This document shows positions 50,741 to 62,290 of a DNA stretch of 64,000 nt, piece after piece. Below the pieces are notes generated by a model, which saw nothing but the letters and a program-made list of their open reading frames with translations, searched no databases and was not told the origin of the DNA. Numbering within the stretch: position 1 is the stretch's first letter; every line of letters begins with the position of its first letter. Source of the stretch: Temnothorax longispinosus (taxonomy: Eukaryota; Arthropoda; Insecta; Hymenoptera; Formicidae); contig NC_092359.1 in the NCBI RefSeq assembly GCF_030848805.1, positions 20,859,579 through 20,923,578 of the forward strand, in the 5' to 3' direction. The position numbers were made by a program, and so were the translations under genes.

Positions 50741-51340
50741 GCACCTACCATTCTTTGATCTCGTTCGCTTCCCTTTCCCCGCCATTCCCCCGGTCCTCCA
50801 TCTCTCGTATCCCTTTTTCGCCTTCGCGATTTGGTTCGAGCCTCCTCTCAGGAACGCTGTATGAATCTCCCGCCCCCCTCCACCCCCTCGAAAAACCGAG
50901 GCAATCCAGGCCAAGAGCTAAACCACTCGCGAGCTCGTCTGACAGACGTGTTCGCGAGCAATGGCACGGCATATTCCCGGCAGCGCGGTGCAACGCAGTG
51001 CTCGGGCGCGATAGTGTGCAGTACGGAAATGGGAAAACTTTTAAGGCACCTAAGGAACACAAAGTGCTTTTGTGAGCGTTACCTGTTCGCGCAGGTAACA
51101 TCGCGCGTCTCGTGTAACATTCGCGGCACCTTCGGGGATACGTAATTCCCGGTGCACGAACGCCCCCCCTGATGAAAAATGGCCCTCGGCTTCATCAGGC
51201 GTTCGTTCACTTCTGAATCGCACATGTGTCGGAATGGAGCATCTCTCGCGACTAGCGCGATGAATCTTGGAAAATCCATTAGCGATCTACTTATAGATAA
51301 GATCTTGTCTATCGAGTTGCACAAAAGTGCTTAGAGGCGA
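50741..51340. other. CpG-dense non-coding block
   Basis: C-rich on plus at its left end (CCCCCCTCCACCCCCTCG near 50872-50889), CpG-rich throughout. Five overlapping frames of 65-118 codons on both strands have no recognisable domain, again a composition effect. Confidence 0.4.
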
Positions 51341-51483
51341 ATCAATACGACAAGCACTCTAAATTATAATAAAAATAGTATGCAGTGAATTAATGTTATA
51401 TTATTATAATGTTGGTTAAAATATTTTCTATGTATAAATGTGATAAATTGAGACAGCCAAAGCGTGCAAAAACGCAAATCGCA

Positions 51484-51733
51484 CACGGAAAGAACGGTTT
51501 TACTGAAATATTTAAAAATTTAGCTAAATACAGATCTGAAAATAATTTTTTTGCACTATTAAAATAATTACAGTAGGTCGCTGAAGTACAATGATAATAC
51601 TGTAAAAAAACTTTGACACTTTAACAATCAATTTGAGTGTTCTACATAATTATTTTGATGGTGCAACAAAATTATTTTCAGATCTGTATCTAGTTAAATT
51701 TTTAGATACTTCAGCACAACCGTTCTTTCGGTG
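51484..51733. mobile_element. 250-bp inverted-repeat MITE
   Basis: The left end CACGGAAAGAACGG (51484) is mirrored by CCGTTCTTTCGGTG (ending 51733). The two ~88-bp arms align throughout at roughly 80-85 percent, sharing TAAAAATTTA and ATACAGATCTGAAAATAATTTT. The ~75-bp core is unique. Flanking dinucleotides match as CA on both sides (51482-51483, 51734-51735), which may be a 2-bp target duplication or chance. No coding capacity. The superfamily is uncertain; CAC ends and a dinucleotide duplication are compatible with a mariner-like origin. Confidence 0.75.
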
Positions 51734-51735
51734 CA

Positions 51736-52740
51736 GACTAATGCGCGGACTGCGAGGTGATTTAGGATGCACCGAATTCTCTGAGAAAATTTAAATGATC
51801 CGACGTTCTCTTTTTAAAAACCCCTTGCATCTCTCTACTTAAAAAAGCAATTTTTCGGCACGTCGGCTTACGCCGTAACTACGCCAGCGCGCGAGTTATG
51901 ACATTCGCGAAAACTCCGGGGGGCTTGCATTTAAAATATTTCATAGTTTAAGCAGATAGCCCCACAAACCCTTTAACTTGTAACCAGCCGCGGCCGTTCG
52001 CCGCACACCGACGTAAACTCTCATGAATTCGCAAACAACCCCACCGGCACTCGAAACAAGTTTCTCCCTCTGGTCCGGTTTCACAACGCTTCTTTCTGCC
52101 GCGGTCAAAGAGAATCATCAGACATTTCGATGCAGTTCCACTATCGTGCTTATAACGTCGGCGAGGGAACGAGCGGAAACTATAATACTAACGGCGAAGT
52201 TTTCGCGAGCCGTATCGCTTCATTACCCCTCGGAGTGGTGCGAGCTCTCGTCTCCTTGCGTTTACATAAAGGCATCATTACGCACCCACTTGCTCCGAAT
52301 GGGACGAAATCGCGGCAGTCTTTCGTTTAGACTTCTTTTGTCTCAGTTATCCCGCTTTGCGCAACAAACGTGAATTAAGATCGGCTTACAGCGAAAGCTC
52401 CTTTATGGAGACGCGTCTCTGTCACGAGGGTAAAGCGAAGTATCGCGGACACCCACGTCTGTCTTTTTGCACGATCTTACTTCTCCACTTTCGTTCTCCC
52501 CAGTTTTCCTCCCTGTGACGTCAACATCCATCTCGATTCGATATACAGTTCGCTGTAAAATGTGATTTATCAGTTACTCGCGTGAGCGAACGTGTCGAAT
52601 CGAGTCCGCTCTCGCTTGTCCAAGCTTTTTCCCTCTCGTAGAAACAAAAGTATTGACATAAAATATTAAGACCATTCACGTGAGACACGGCGACGTCGAC
52701 GGATTTCGCTTGCACGGGAAATATTCCGAAAAATTGCAAT
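51736..52740. other. CpG-rich non-coding block
   Basis: CpG-rich, with 116- and 66-codon plus frames (52023-52373) in overlapping phases and no domain. Nothing else recognised. Confidence 0.4.
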
Positions 52741-54720
52741 ATTCTCTATAAACTGACGAAAGACGTTCTTTCTTCGCTGTAATTAAAAATGACAATAATG
52801 TATAATAATTATAGAAGGAGAGCGCTCTAAGATATGACATATAATAATATGACATGAGAAACGACGTGTGAGAATGACAACACATAATCCATTTTAAAAT
52901 ATTTTACTAAATATAATATAATACTTTTAAAGCTCCACTTAATATGCAATATTTTCCTTAATTAAAATGTTTCTAAAATTAATGCGTCTTGTCATGAGAT
53001 TTTCGTTATTTTTTTTAATTAGACGCAAATCCATAATTATTATATTAATATATAATTCAAGTTAATAAAAATCTATTAAAATTGAATATTTTTATAATCT
53101 TTATGTGGAAATTTGTTCATGTCTTTCATGCTGAATCGCGAAATAAAGTTATAATCACCTTTAGTTTGTGCTGCACTTCGAGACAATAGTAAATGATTTG
53201 TAAAACATTGATAAAATTAAATCGTACTGTATATTGTATAAATGTGTTTTGCCACCTGCACGATCGCCTATCTACTCATTGTACAGCATTCCGCATCTAC
53301 TCAGCAGCAAACTATCGGATATTCGATTGAGGTCAATCAAGAGCGGCGCACTCGTATAACGGTTTTCTGTTGCAGTTCTCCAATTTTGCAAAGGAAGAAA
53401 AACGACGTTTTTAGAAAAACGTGAACTTCCTCTTTATCCCGAGGCAGTAGCGCAACTTTCCAATTGCTTTTCGAGATTAGTGATTCCCAATATTTCTTCG
53501 TTCACTATCCGGAATTTAATATCACTTCTTCTTAAGATCGAAATAACGGCAGATACAATATAATTAAGTTGTATCTTATCGTATTTTATTTATTCTAATC
53601 AATTTATATTAATAATTATACATTTTTGAAAATATTATTTATATCTTCAAAGAGAAATATCTAGATATATCAATAAAACAAAATAAATTATTGTAATTTG
53701 CTGCAAAATTTACTTGCATCCAGAATAACCGAATTATTTTCAGAATCTTGATAGGTACTGACGCGTGGAAGTGAATATTACGCAATGTGAGAATCGAAAT
53801 AATCAGATTTGCCCACATAGGATCGCGAGAACAAACGAGGTAGATTTTGTCATCGAAGGTGAGAATCATATGAAATATTCCTTGGTGGTGCCCGAAGCTC
53901 CGCAATTCGATTCCAGCCATGTTGAGGGAAGGCAATGCTAAACCCGCAAGTTGGCATGCAATTTAATACCGGCACGAAATCCTCGAAATTATTCGATTAC
54001 GTGGCTTGCTCCGAAGAAATTTACCGATAATGCAGGAATGAGTGCATCTGCAGGGAGTAAAACCGCATTCCAAAAAAATATGAATGCAAATAACGTAAAA
54101 TCTGCCAAGTGCACGCTTGGAAATAAAATTATACACGCAAAGAACCGCACTCCTTTTCTCTTGTCCCTCTTTTTTTCGGTCCTTTCCTCCGCAACTCTAC
54201 GAAATAATTACAGGCGTTGCGGAACAATTCCTCCGCGCCAAGCATGCGGACCGCGCGCTATGCTTCGCCGCAACATATTGCGACAATTGTAATAAGGCTA
54301 TAGGGATAAACGATTGTCCGTGGTATGCGATATGGGCCGTGGAACGCGTTTCTAGCAGGGCGTATATATAAACAGAATTTCAGGGAACGTAAGTGTGTAA
54401 TGCATGCCATAAAGCGGTTACATACCAGCGCGCGTACGGTAAATCGAGTTTAGTCGAGAATATATCGACATAAGTGTTGCGATGTGACAAAGCGGTTCCT
54501 GTGGCAACCGATTATTGCAAAGCTATTTACATCATCCTCGACACGCCATTACTTGCGCTACAAACTTCAATAATATCGATATAATATGTAAGTGATGGTG
54601 TGGGTTTCATCCAACTTGGCTCTGCGTTTAAACGGTTGCGGTATTATCGATGTAAACTCGATACCTTTCGATGTAACTCGCTCGTAACTGAGAATGAAAT
54701 GTCTTAAGACACCTTTATTT
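52741..54720. other. Non-coding stretch, AT-rich to mixed
   Basis: AT-rich at 52741-53240 and 53500-53760. A moderate patch lies at 53940-54500, with unrecognised 113- and 84-codon plus frames in different phases. Confidence 0.5.
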
Positions 54721-56030
54721 ATAATCGAGATGAAAATGATCGACATGTGTGTCGCTTAACGTTTAATATTATGATTCTTTAATGTCTTTAGACAGCATGT
54801 CGATAAGATACAAAAAGAACGTACGTTTTTTAATACAAATTGCTGGCTGAACAATTATCGTACCTTTGCACGTATCATTGCACTGCAGATCTGTCTCGCG
54901 TTGTTTCAAAGTTTCGGTATATTGGCCGTGACATTGGGTCACAGACGCGAGCTACGAACGTGTAGAGTTCGATATCATCTACCTCGGAGTGAAATATATC
55001 TAATTTGCATGTAAACGAGCAAGAACTAGAACTCTCGGCACTTACCAAGGCTGTTCCACCACGTTAACTTTAGCGTGGCTACAATGAAACTCGATCGAAA
55101 AAATTTCACCTGTAAATTTGTTCTAAATGCGATGGCTCACGCCGTCGTGCAATATTACATTAATAAAGGGGAAATTTTCTTGAAAAGATTTTGATATAGC
55201 TACAGCTATTAATAAGATAATAGATACTTAATAACACGATGAATATAAATCAAGACCATTCCCCTTTAGTTATTATAGATGCTTTTATTAATTCAGAACT
55301 TATTTTTCCTTAAGAAATATTTAATTCTGAAAAAGAAGCGACATTTAATTCAATCTTTATTGAAAATTAACTTTAAATTACTCAATAAATCAAAGTCTCA
55401 AATAAAAGAAATAAAAGTAGTCTCCAAAAAAATATTCTAAGAGAAGTATGTTTTATTTTGAATTTTATCATACGTCATTTCATTGCTCGAGTCAATTTGT
55501 AAGGATTTCTCGTAAGAGTAAATTATTTATTTTGCAACTATATATTCAAAGTTATCTTCGTGGTGATCTTCTATTGAAGATCAAAGTCGATGTCAGGCAT
55601 AACAACCATGGTTCCGTATCACATCCTGATTATATGTAAGACTTTCCCGAGACGCGATATTAGCAACGCTCTGTTACCCGTAATCGTGAGACTACTTGTA
55701 GTTAGCGCCAAATTCCTATTCAGAACAGCTAACATAGTTCTAACATCACATAGAGCGGCAGAACAAGCCGGAAATGCCAAGGAACCGGTACAAGATCAAT
55801 ATCAAGATGGCGTTCTCTTATACCTGTTAGCTCGGAAATTTCGCCGTGCTGTATTGGCGAGATAGCCCGAAGCCAGAATGGTCGGCAAATCCAGATTTAT
55901 TGAACACAAATTTCTCGGAAAACGAGACGCGACAGCTGGAAAGACTCGCATCGATAAAACTCGGACGCGTTATCGAGTCTTTACTGCCGCTATGTATCCA
56001 GCGCATTGTTCGCATTGAATAGAGATTGCA
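54721..56030. other. Non-coding stretch, mixed composition
   Basis: A 10-bp inverted repeat TAAAGGGGAA/TTCCCCTTTA lies at 55164-55173 and 55259-55268, too weak to call an element. A 91-codon plus frame (55590-55865) is unrecognised. Confidence 0.45.
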
Positions 56031-58590
56031 ACCAGTGTAAGCTTAATATTAAATATAATATAATAATTATATTAATAATAAAATTATATATATACACATC
56101 TACAAAATTTATCTAAAATATTATACAATAAGAATATTAATATTTGTGTGTAGATAAAACACACTCTCTCTTTTTTCGTATTTATTTACATTACTTGATA
56201 CAGCGAGATTTTGAATGAATGTATGGAATTTTCGCGGATCTCTGTATCCGTTTCTCGCCGGCGAACAGTTGGACAAATTAGATTCGTAACGCGTCGCGAG
56301 AATATCATCGACGTGTCTGCGTTGCAATCTGTCAATTTACGCCAAAAACATGCGAGTTTACCTTGTCGCGGGAATTCACGATACGTATTCCTGTGGGAGA
56401 TAAACAGGAGTTCGTGACAGTACCCTCATCGACAAGGGTTGCTTTACAAAGATAGATCGACTATACTGACCTACAGCGATGATCGACGAGCCGCCCGCAA
56501 CCGCGCGCAGCCCATTCTCCCTTCGCAGCTTCCGGGATCGGGCTCACCTGAGACTCCTCGGGAAAGGGAGGCCAGGATCTCAAGGAATCGCGTGTGCATC
56601 CTAGAAAAAAGATCGAGAAATGACAGATGTGCATCTTACGTAAAAACCTATGTATTTCGCACGATACTTTTTCTATCGACGAGCGAAGGATGACAATCGA
56701 TTATATGTGTGTTCGCGTGACAAATAAGTGAACAGCGCACAGTGTATAACATTGTTCGCGTAGTCTTCTAGAATAATATAAAGCTAAAACAATTACGTAT
56801 ATCACGTCTAACATAATAATTTTCTGCGGTGTTCACGTAGTAATTATGAAATTCCAATAAAATAGCTTATTATAATTAATATAATTAATAATATTTAATT
56901 ATAATTAATAATGTTTGATGTAATTAATAATATATAACGTATAATATTAGATAATTGAATAGATACCTCAGAATTAATACGAAACAAAATTAATTAGATG
57001 TTTGAAAATAAAAATAAAACTTTAAATACATTTTATGGATTAAAATTATGTACATACGCGATGTTCTTATCAATATAGAAAAAATTTAAGATATCAGTAT
57101 ACGATGTCGCATTGCGCAGGAATTCTTTTCGAAAAGGGTATCGAAACAATAGTTTACTGTCTAGTTTTCTGGACAATTCAAAGTTATTTATACATATACT
57201 TGCTTTTTCAGAAGATTATATTTTATTCTACAAGTTCTTTTATCGACCTTTTACTATCGACATTTAAAACGGGGTCAGCAAAATGTCTATTAATAAAATT
57301 AGAAAATATAAACTGCTTTGCTATTAAGATATTCAAATCTTCTATATTTTATTATTAATAATTTTTAACAAAGTTAATTTACTTAAATATAAAATTAGAA
57401 ATTTTATAGTCATTATTGTATTATGTTTTCCGTTCTTTAATATATTTATTTAAAACATAATTATTGATTTCTTTATTTTTCTGCTTATATTTGTTTCAAT
57501 TACGAAAAGATTTATTATTATAAATTTGTGAGTAACACAGTTTTATTTATTCTATTCGAAATTATATTATCAAATATATATCTACTGATGTAAAAAATAA
57601 ATATATTTCTTATATTTATTTATTTATTTTGTTGATATAATTTATTTTGTAATCTGACTCTACATATTTTATAAATAACCGCATATTTCTCGATTTTGAG
57701 TCTCCCATGGCACAGCCCAATATCAAACTCCCAGTCGAATGCCAGTCAAAATGTTAAATATAAATCACGATAAGAAAAAGAATAGAATGATTATTACATA
57801 ATTGGATAAAAACACATTGGTATATGTGTATTCTGCAAATAAGTAACTTTTTTTAAATGGAAACACTTCGTGTGCTCGAGACATTTATTCCTGGCTACTC
57901 AACTTTTGAGACATTTTACGTTAGATATAACTTCCGGCATATATTTATGTTTCATATAATCAACGTAAGTTCAACCTGGTATTTCGGAGACACGTCGTGT
58001 AATAGGTGTTGTAGATGAATGCAACAACGTTAATAATATAGGCAATTATGGATCACGCTAGTATTAAACAGAGTTGCGGTTGCAATTAATAAATACCAAA
58101 TTACATTGACAATGCCTAGTCGCAATCACAATTACCATATTCTAGTTACACTTATGCTCACAATAGCAATAGCAATAATGAACTTTGCGGTAGCAATTTG
58201 TAATTGTAATAGTATGTGAATTTTTTAGTGAAATGAGGACCCAACAAGTAATAAATAATATAAATTATACGAACATTTCTGCATGTCCTTTAGAAAATAA
58301 TAGAAAGTTTAAAAATGTGGTGCTTGTACGTTTTATAGAAAACGTGTCAATAAAGATAATACAAACTTTTGTTAAATCATGTTTTATTTAAGGAACATGC
58401 GTGTTTAAGAAATAATGAAATTCACGTTATTCCGTAACTTTTTATCGACTAGGGAAACAACCTCGGAAACGACTGATAAGAATACGAGAATCTCGACGAT
58501 TGACGGTATACTAACGAAGCACATTCGCACCTTTGAAGTTGAATGTACCACGGTACAATGCGATGACTAACAAAGTAACGATTGTTTCGC
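56031..58590. other. Non-coding stretch, mainly AT-rich desert
   Basis: A moderate CpG patch at 56210-56710 is followed by very AT-rich sequence to 58400. A GTTGCGGTTGCAATT-like word near 58075 recurs as TTGCGGTAGCAATTTGTAATTG near 58185, perhaps a decayed simple repeat. No gene recognised. Confidence 0.5.
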
Positions 58591-60000
58591 GAGATAATGC
58601 AGTATAGGGGCCGCTTTAAATGCCACGGAGAGAAGAGTTAACGAGTAGCGGTGTGCGGCGCGCAGCACAATGCGGAACTTTCCACCCTATATTCAAAACT
58701 GTCACATTCGGATTCACGCGAATGGCGACGTTGCAAAGTTTACGCGCTGCTACAAAGTTTCGCAGCCACTCAAGCCGCTATCGATAACCATTGAGCGCAA
58801 GATATGCGGTAAATCTACCCCGCACATCGCGCGTCTGTCTTGCGATCGTGCCTTCTTTGCTTCTTTTCCACGCCATTTCTTTTGCAGATCTAACTCGTAC
58901 TTTAAAACAATACAATTCTCCCGAGGCGTGGAATATAAAATGTGCTTTTAAATATTACCGTCAGCTTTTGTGTACTTTTTCTCGTCGGGACGTTTGTCTG
59001 TTTATAGAGGAAATATTCCCTTCAAATTATTCTTCTTAGTTACCTCGTTATTTTGATATGCTCTGTATCAAGGTAATTCAATAGCAATTTAATATTCCTT
59101 AAAGTCATCTAAAGTTTGACATAATTGCGCATTTAATCACCTAATATACACAAACGGATACCAATCGATACATTATCGCTGTTATCCGACTACGTTTTTC
59201 CGCTGTATAGAAATCGCTCTTCCACGCTCAATTTTCAGGCGTTAGATGAAAAATACAACGAATCGTGATCACCTACTGTTGCGGGCTGTATCTCCGGGGG
59301 ATGAGGGATTGAAGGCGTAGAAAACGATGACTTACGCGAGAAAGTATAGAAACGTAACATCGGGACGTATTCCACGCACGCATATTACTCCGGCATCGAT
59401 TCCCGGCGCGCAATATACGCGCGACCTTTCAAAAGTTACATAATGTCGCACGCGAAAATGCCTCCGCGAGAGGATATGCATCAACAAGTCCGTAGAGTGT
59501 GCACTCTATCGGTCTCTGAAAGCGAGCGCCGACGCGAGTAACTCTTGACGACGACGGCAACGACGAGCCAAACCCGTGCTCCAACTTTCGCGAGCACGTA
59601 CGATACCGACGCCGCCTGAGGCGTTGCCGCCTCCATTCACCCCCCTTAAGAAATCGCGGAGATCTCACTTCATAATTTTACAGTCCCGTCTTTTCTCCTT
59701 AGCGAGCGGCCGTCGCGGTAATGCCACAATTCCGACCGGCCGAATCCAATCTGGCGCGGGACAATATCTGAGATTACGTCTGCACGGAGCTCGCCGCTAA
59801 TACTTCGGCAGCGTGAAACTCCGCGACGCGACGCCTCGTAAAACCGTCTTTGTACCGATCGCGCTTTCCGAACCAGCTGTGGCCGCGCGTCTACAATCCT
59901 TCGACTAATTTCGTGAGATTTGATGCTTGGCATTTCATAGCCTGAATATTTTCAATTGTACACACTGCCTATATAAATTTAAAACATTAAACATATCAAT
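58591..60000. other. CpG-dense non-coding block
   Basis: CpG-rich at 58610-59000 and 59260-59930 with a short AT-rich gap. Frames of 74-93 codons on both strands have no recognisable domain. Confidence 0.4.
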
Positions 60001-60018
60001 TATTTAGAGATTTAATAA

Positions 60019-60490
60019 CACTGTTCAACAAAAAATGCACAAGAACGAGAATAATCGTTTCCCGTAGTTTTTTTTGGACGTTGAATGTTAATTAACAATA
60101 TCTTTTGAATCATAATCGACACAAGAAATTCCTTTTAAGGGCTGAAAGTCCTAACAATATACTTAATTTTGATTGCAATAAAACTTCCACACACTTCATC
60201 CCATATAGGGTTTTACAATCGGCCCAATATTAGGCCTAATACATGTATTAGTTATACTAGCCTAGTATTGGGTCGATTGTAAAACTCTATATGGGATATC
60301 GTAATTATAATATCAGTGAAAATACACTAAAATAGCTCTTTTTACAACTTTATAACTGCAAAGTTCTTCAAATTGTGACGTGATAGAGCAATTTGGTAAA
60401 CGGGATCGTATTCAGTATCCAAAAAACTATAAGACACGATTATTTTCGTTCTTGTGCTCAAAAAAAGAAATAATTTTTTATTAAACAGTG
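60019..60490. mobile_element. CACTG-ended DNA transposon remnant (CACTA/EnSpm-like), non-autonomous
   Basis: The left end CACTGTTCAACAAAAAAT (60019) is mirrored by ATTTTTTATTAAACAGTG (ending 60490). The inverted repeats continue inward for ~75-80 bp with indels, sharing GCACAAGAACGA and AATAATCGT, then TAGTTTTTT and GGA…TGAAT. Both flanks are TAA (60016-60018 and 60491-60493), a 3-bp target duplication. CACTG ends with a 3-bp duplication fit CACTA-type elements; PIF/Harbinger (TWA target) is the alternative. There is no transposase frame. A separate 100-bp inverted repeat sits inside. Confidence 0.75.
60198..60297. mobile_element. 100-bp inverted-repeat unit nested in the CACTG element
   Basis: ATCCCATATAGGGTTTTACA (60198-60217) is mirrored at 60278-60297. 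The ~38-bp arms match at all but about three positions, and the loop is itself the perfect palindrome CTAATACATGTATTAG. The two arms therefore form one nearly continuous hairpin. It is nested between the long arms of the 60019-60490 element, so it is either a later MITE insertion or a structural part of that element. No clear target duplication is visible. Confidence 0.8.
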
Positions 60491-60493
60491 TAA

Positions 60494-62290
60494 TATATAA
60501 TAAGATTGATATTTTTAAGAAGTTTCAGATTAAAACTTTATATTATAATGCAAGTCTTCTTGAGTATTATTGAGATTAAAAGAATATTAAAGAGACATTA
60601 AAATTTGAGGAATATTTTAGATATAGTCCGTTCAATATCCCGCACATGCTATGGATTTTTAATATGCTTGCGCTGCAATAACATATTATTCAGGTGTGAA
60701 GAGAGGAATGTTCGGATAATTACGTGCCTTGAATATCAAACTTCTCTCGGGACATTCTTCGCACCAAGGTCATGCGAAACTCCAATGTTGGAAATTCCAA
60801 TAGAAATACCAATGACACCCGCGAAGTAATTCGTGGCTACGAAGAAGAGTGATTCTGCGGTACGTACTTGTTCCGATACTGTCAGCTCTTATATAGATAC
60901 TATCCGGGAAAGATAGAGTAGCTACTTGCTTATTTGCGTGATGAACATTATACGCGAGGATTATTTACGGGGATAACAATTAACTGATCTCCAATACCGC
61001 GCGATAGAGGTTTCCCGTCGAGTCAGGAAGAGCATTATCGCCACTCAGCATTGGATATTCAAAATAATTCGAGTTTATTTTCGCAATACTTGATCAATAC
61101 ATCGATAGTACAAATAGTTGCCTTATCACGTCAGTCAGTATACCTATATACTGTATACAAATTATAAATTCATAAATTATAAAAAAAACATAATTAAAAT
61201 TATTTGCAATTTTATCAGTAATTGTGCAAAATAGATATCGCTGCTTTACATCGTCTTCTTCGTTTCTTAAATAATAAAAATTGTTCTAATAATTTAAATT
61301 GTTCCATTCAAAACTTATCGTAATATAATTCCTACTTTGATGCCTTTTAATATGTTTATGATGATAGTATATCGAAAAGAAATGTAACTGTAATCAAACA
61401 TAAATAATCAAGCAAATTTAACTATTTGAAATGTATTATGAATAATGTTGCAAAACAACTCTTTCGCATGCTAATGCTGATGAGAAAAGGCGACTTTTCT
61501 TGCATCAGGTCTGCCCTGCATTCTTTTCGAGTGTAACTCATAAAAAATCGATGCGTTGCTTAAAAAATAAAACTTTGGGGCACTTTATATCAGGCACGCT
61601 CGCCAAGTTAGCGATCTGTCGTTACATCACTCCACACTATTAGGTGTGTGACTAAAAAGTAGCACGGGATATACACCTCGTTGATGCATAAGGAATGCGC
61701 TGTAACATTTTGCAAGCTTATATATAGCGTACTTTGAAATATCGAGCACTGGCGGGCGCAAACTACTCTTGATGACGTTACAGAATCGACTCTACAAGAA
61801 ACCATTTAACTTACACGTGTAGTGCAAAGATGCTGACTCAGGATTACGGAAATCTTCGTAGCAAGCAAACCGTGTGTCTTGAGAGAGAACAAAAAAACGA
61901 AACACAGAAAACTATAGAAAGTTTTCCAATTAACTTATTCTGAAAGAATTCGGAGCGACACGATATAAAAGCGTCCCGTAAACTCATCCAATGGATTCGA
62001 TCGATACCCGCGCCCTTTAAGTCTCGGTAAATATAACTATACGTCAATACTGTAAATGAGAAAACTTGAAATCCGAAAATACATCGTGCAACATAAAATA
62101 TAAAATTTATACAAGTCTACACAAGAAATGGAAAATGTTCGTACATGAGATATGTTGTATATAAAATAACAAAGTTAGTGCAAGGAAGCCATAGCGGTGT
62201 TTATGGGAATACAGATTTGCTGCATCTCACATAAAAGTACGAAATGATTAAAAGAATAATAAATTGCGGTTCTATGCATGAACGGGAGAA
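60494..62290. other. Non-coding stretch, AT-rich to mixed
   Basis: AT-rich, with moderate patches at about 60800-61080 and 61600-62020. No gene, RNA or element recognised. Confidence 0.5.

Noticed and set aside
55164..55268. Small MITE with TAAAGGGGAA ends
   Set aside because: Only 10 bp match, no target duplication is seen, and such a pair can arise by chance at this spacing in a 64-kb window.
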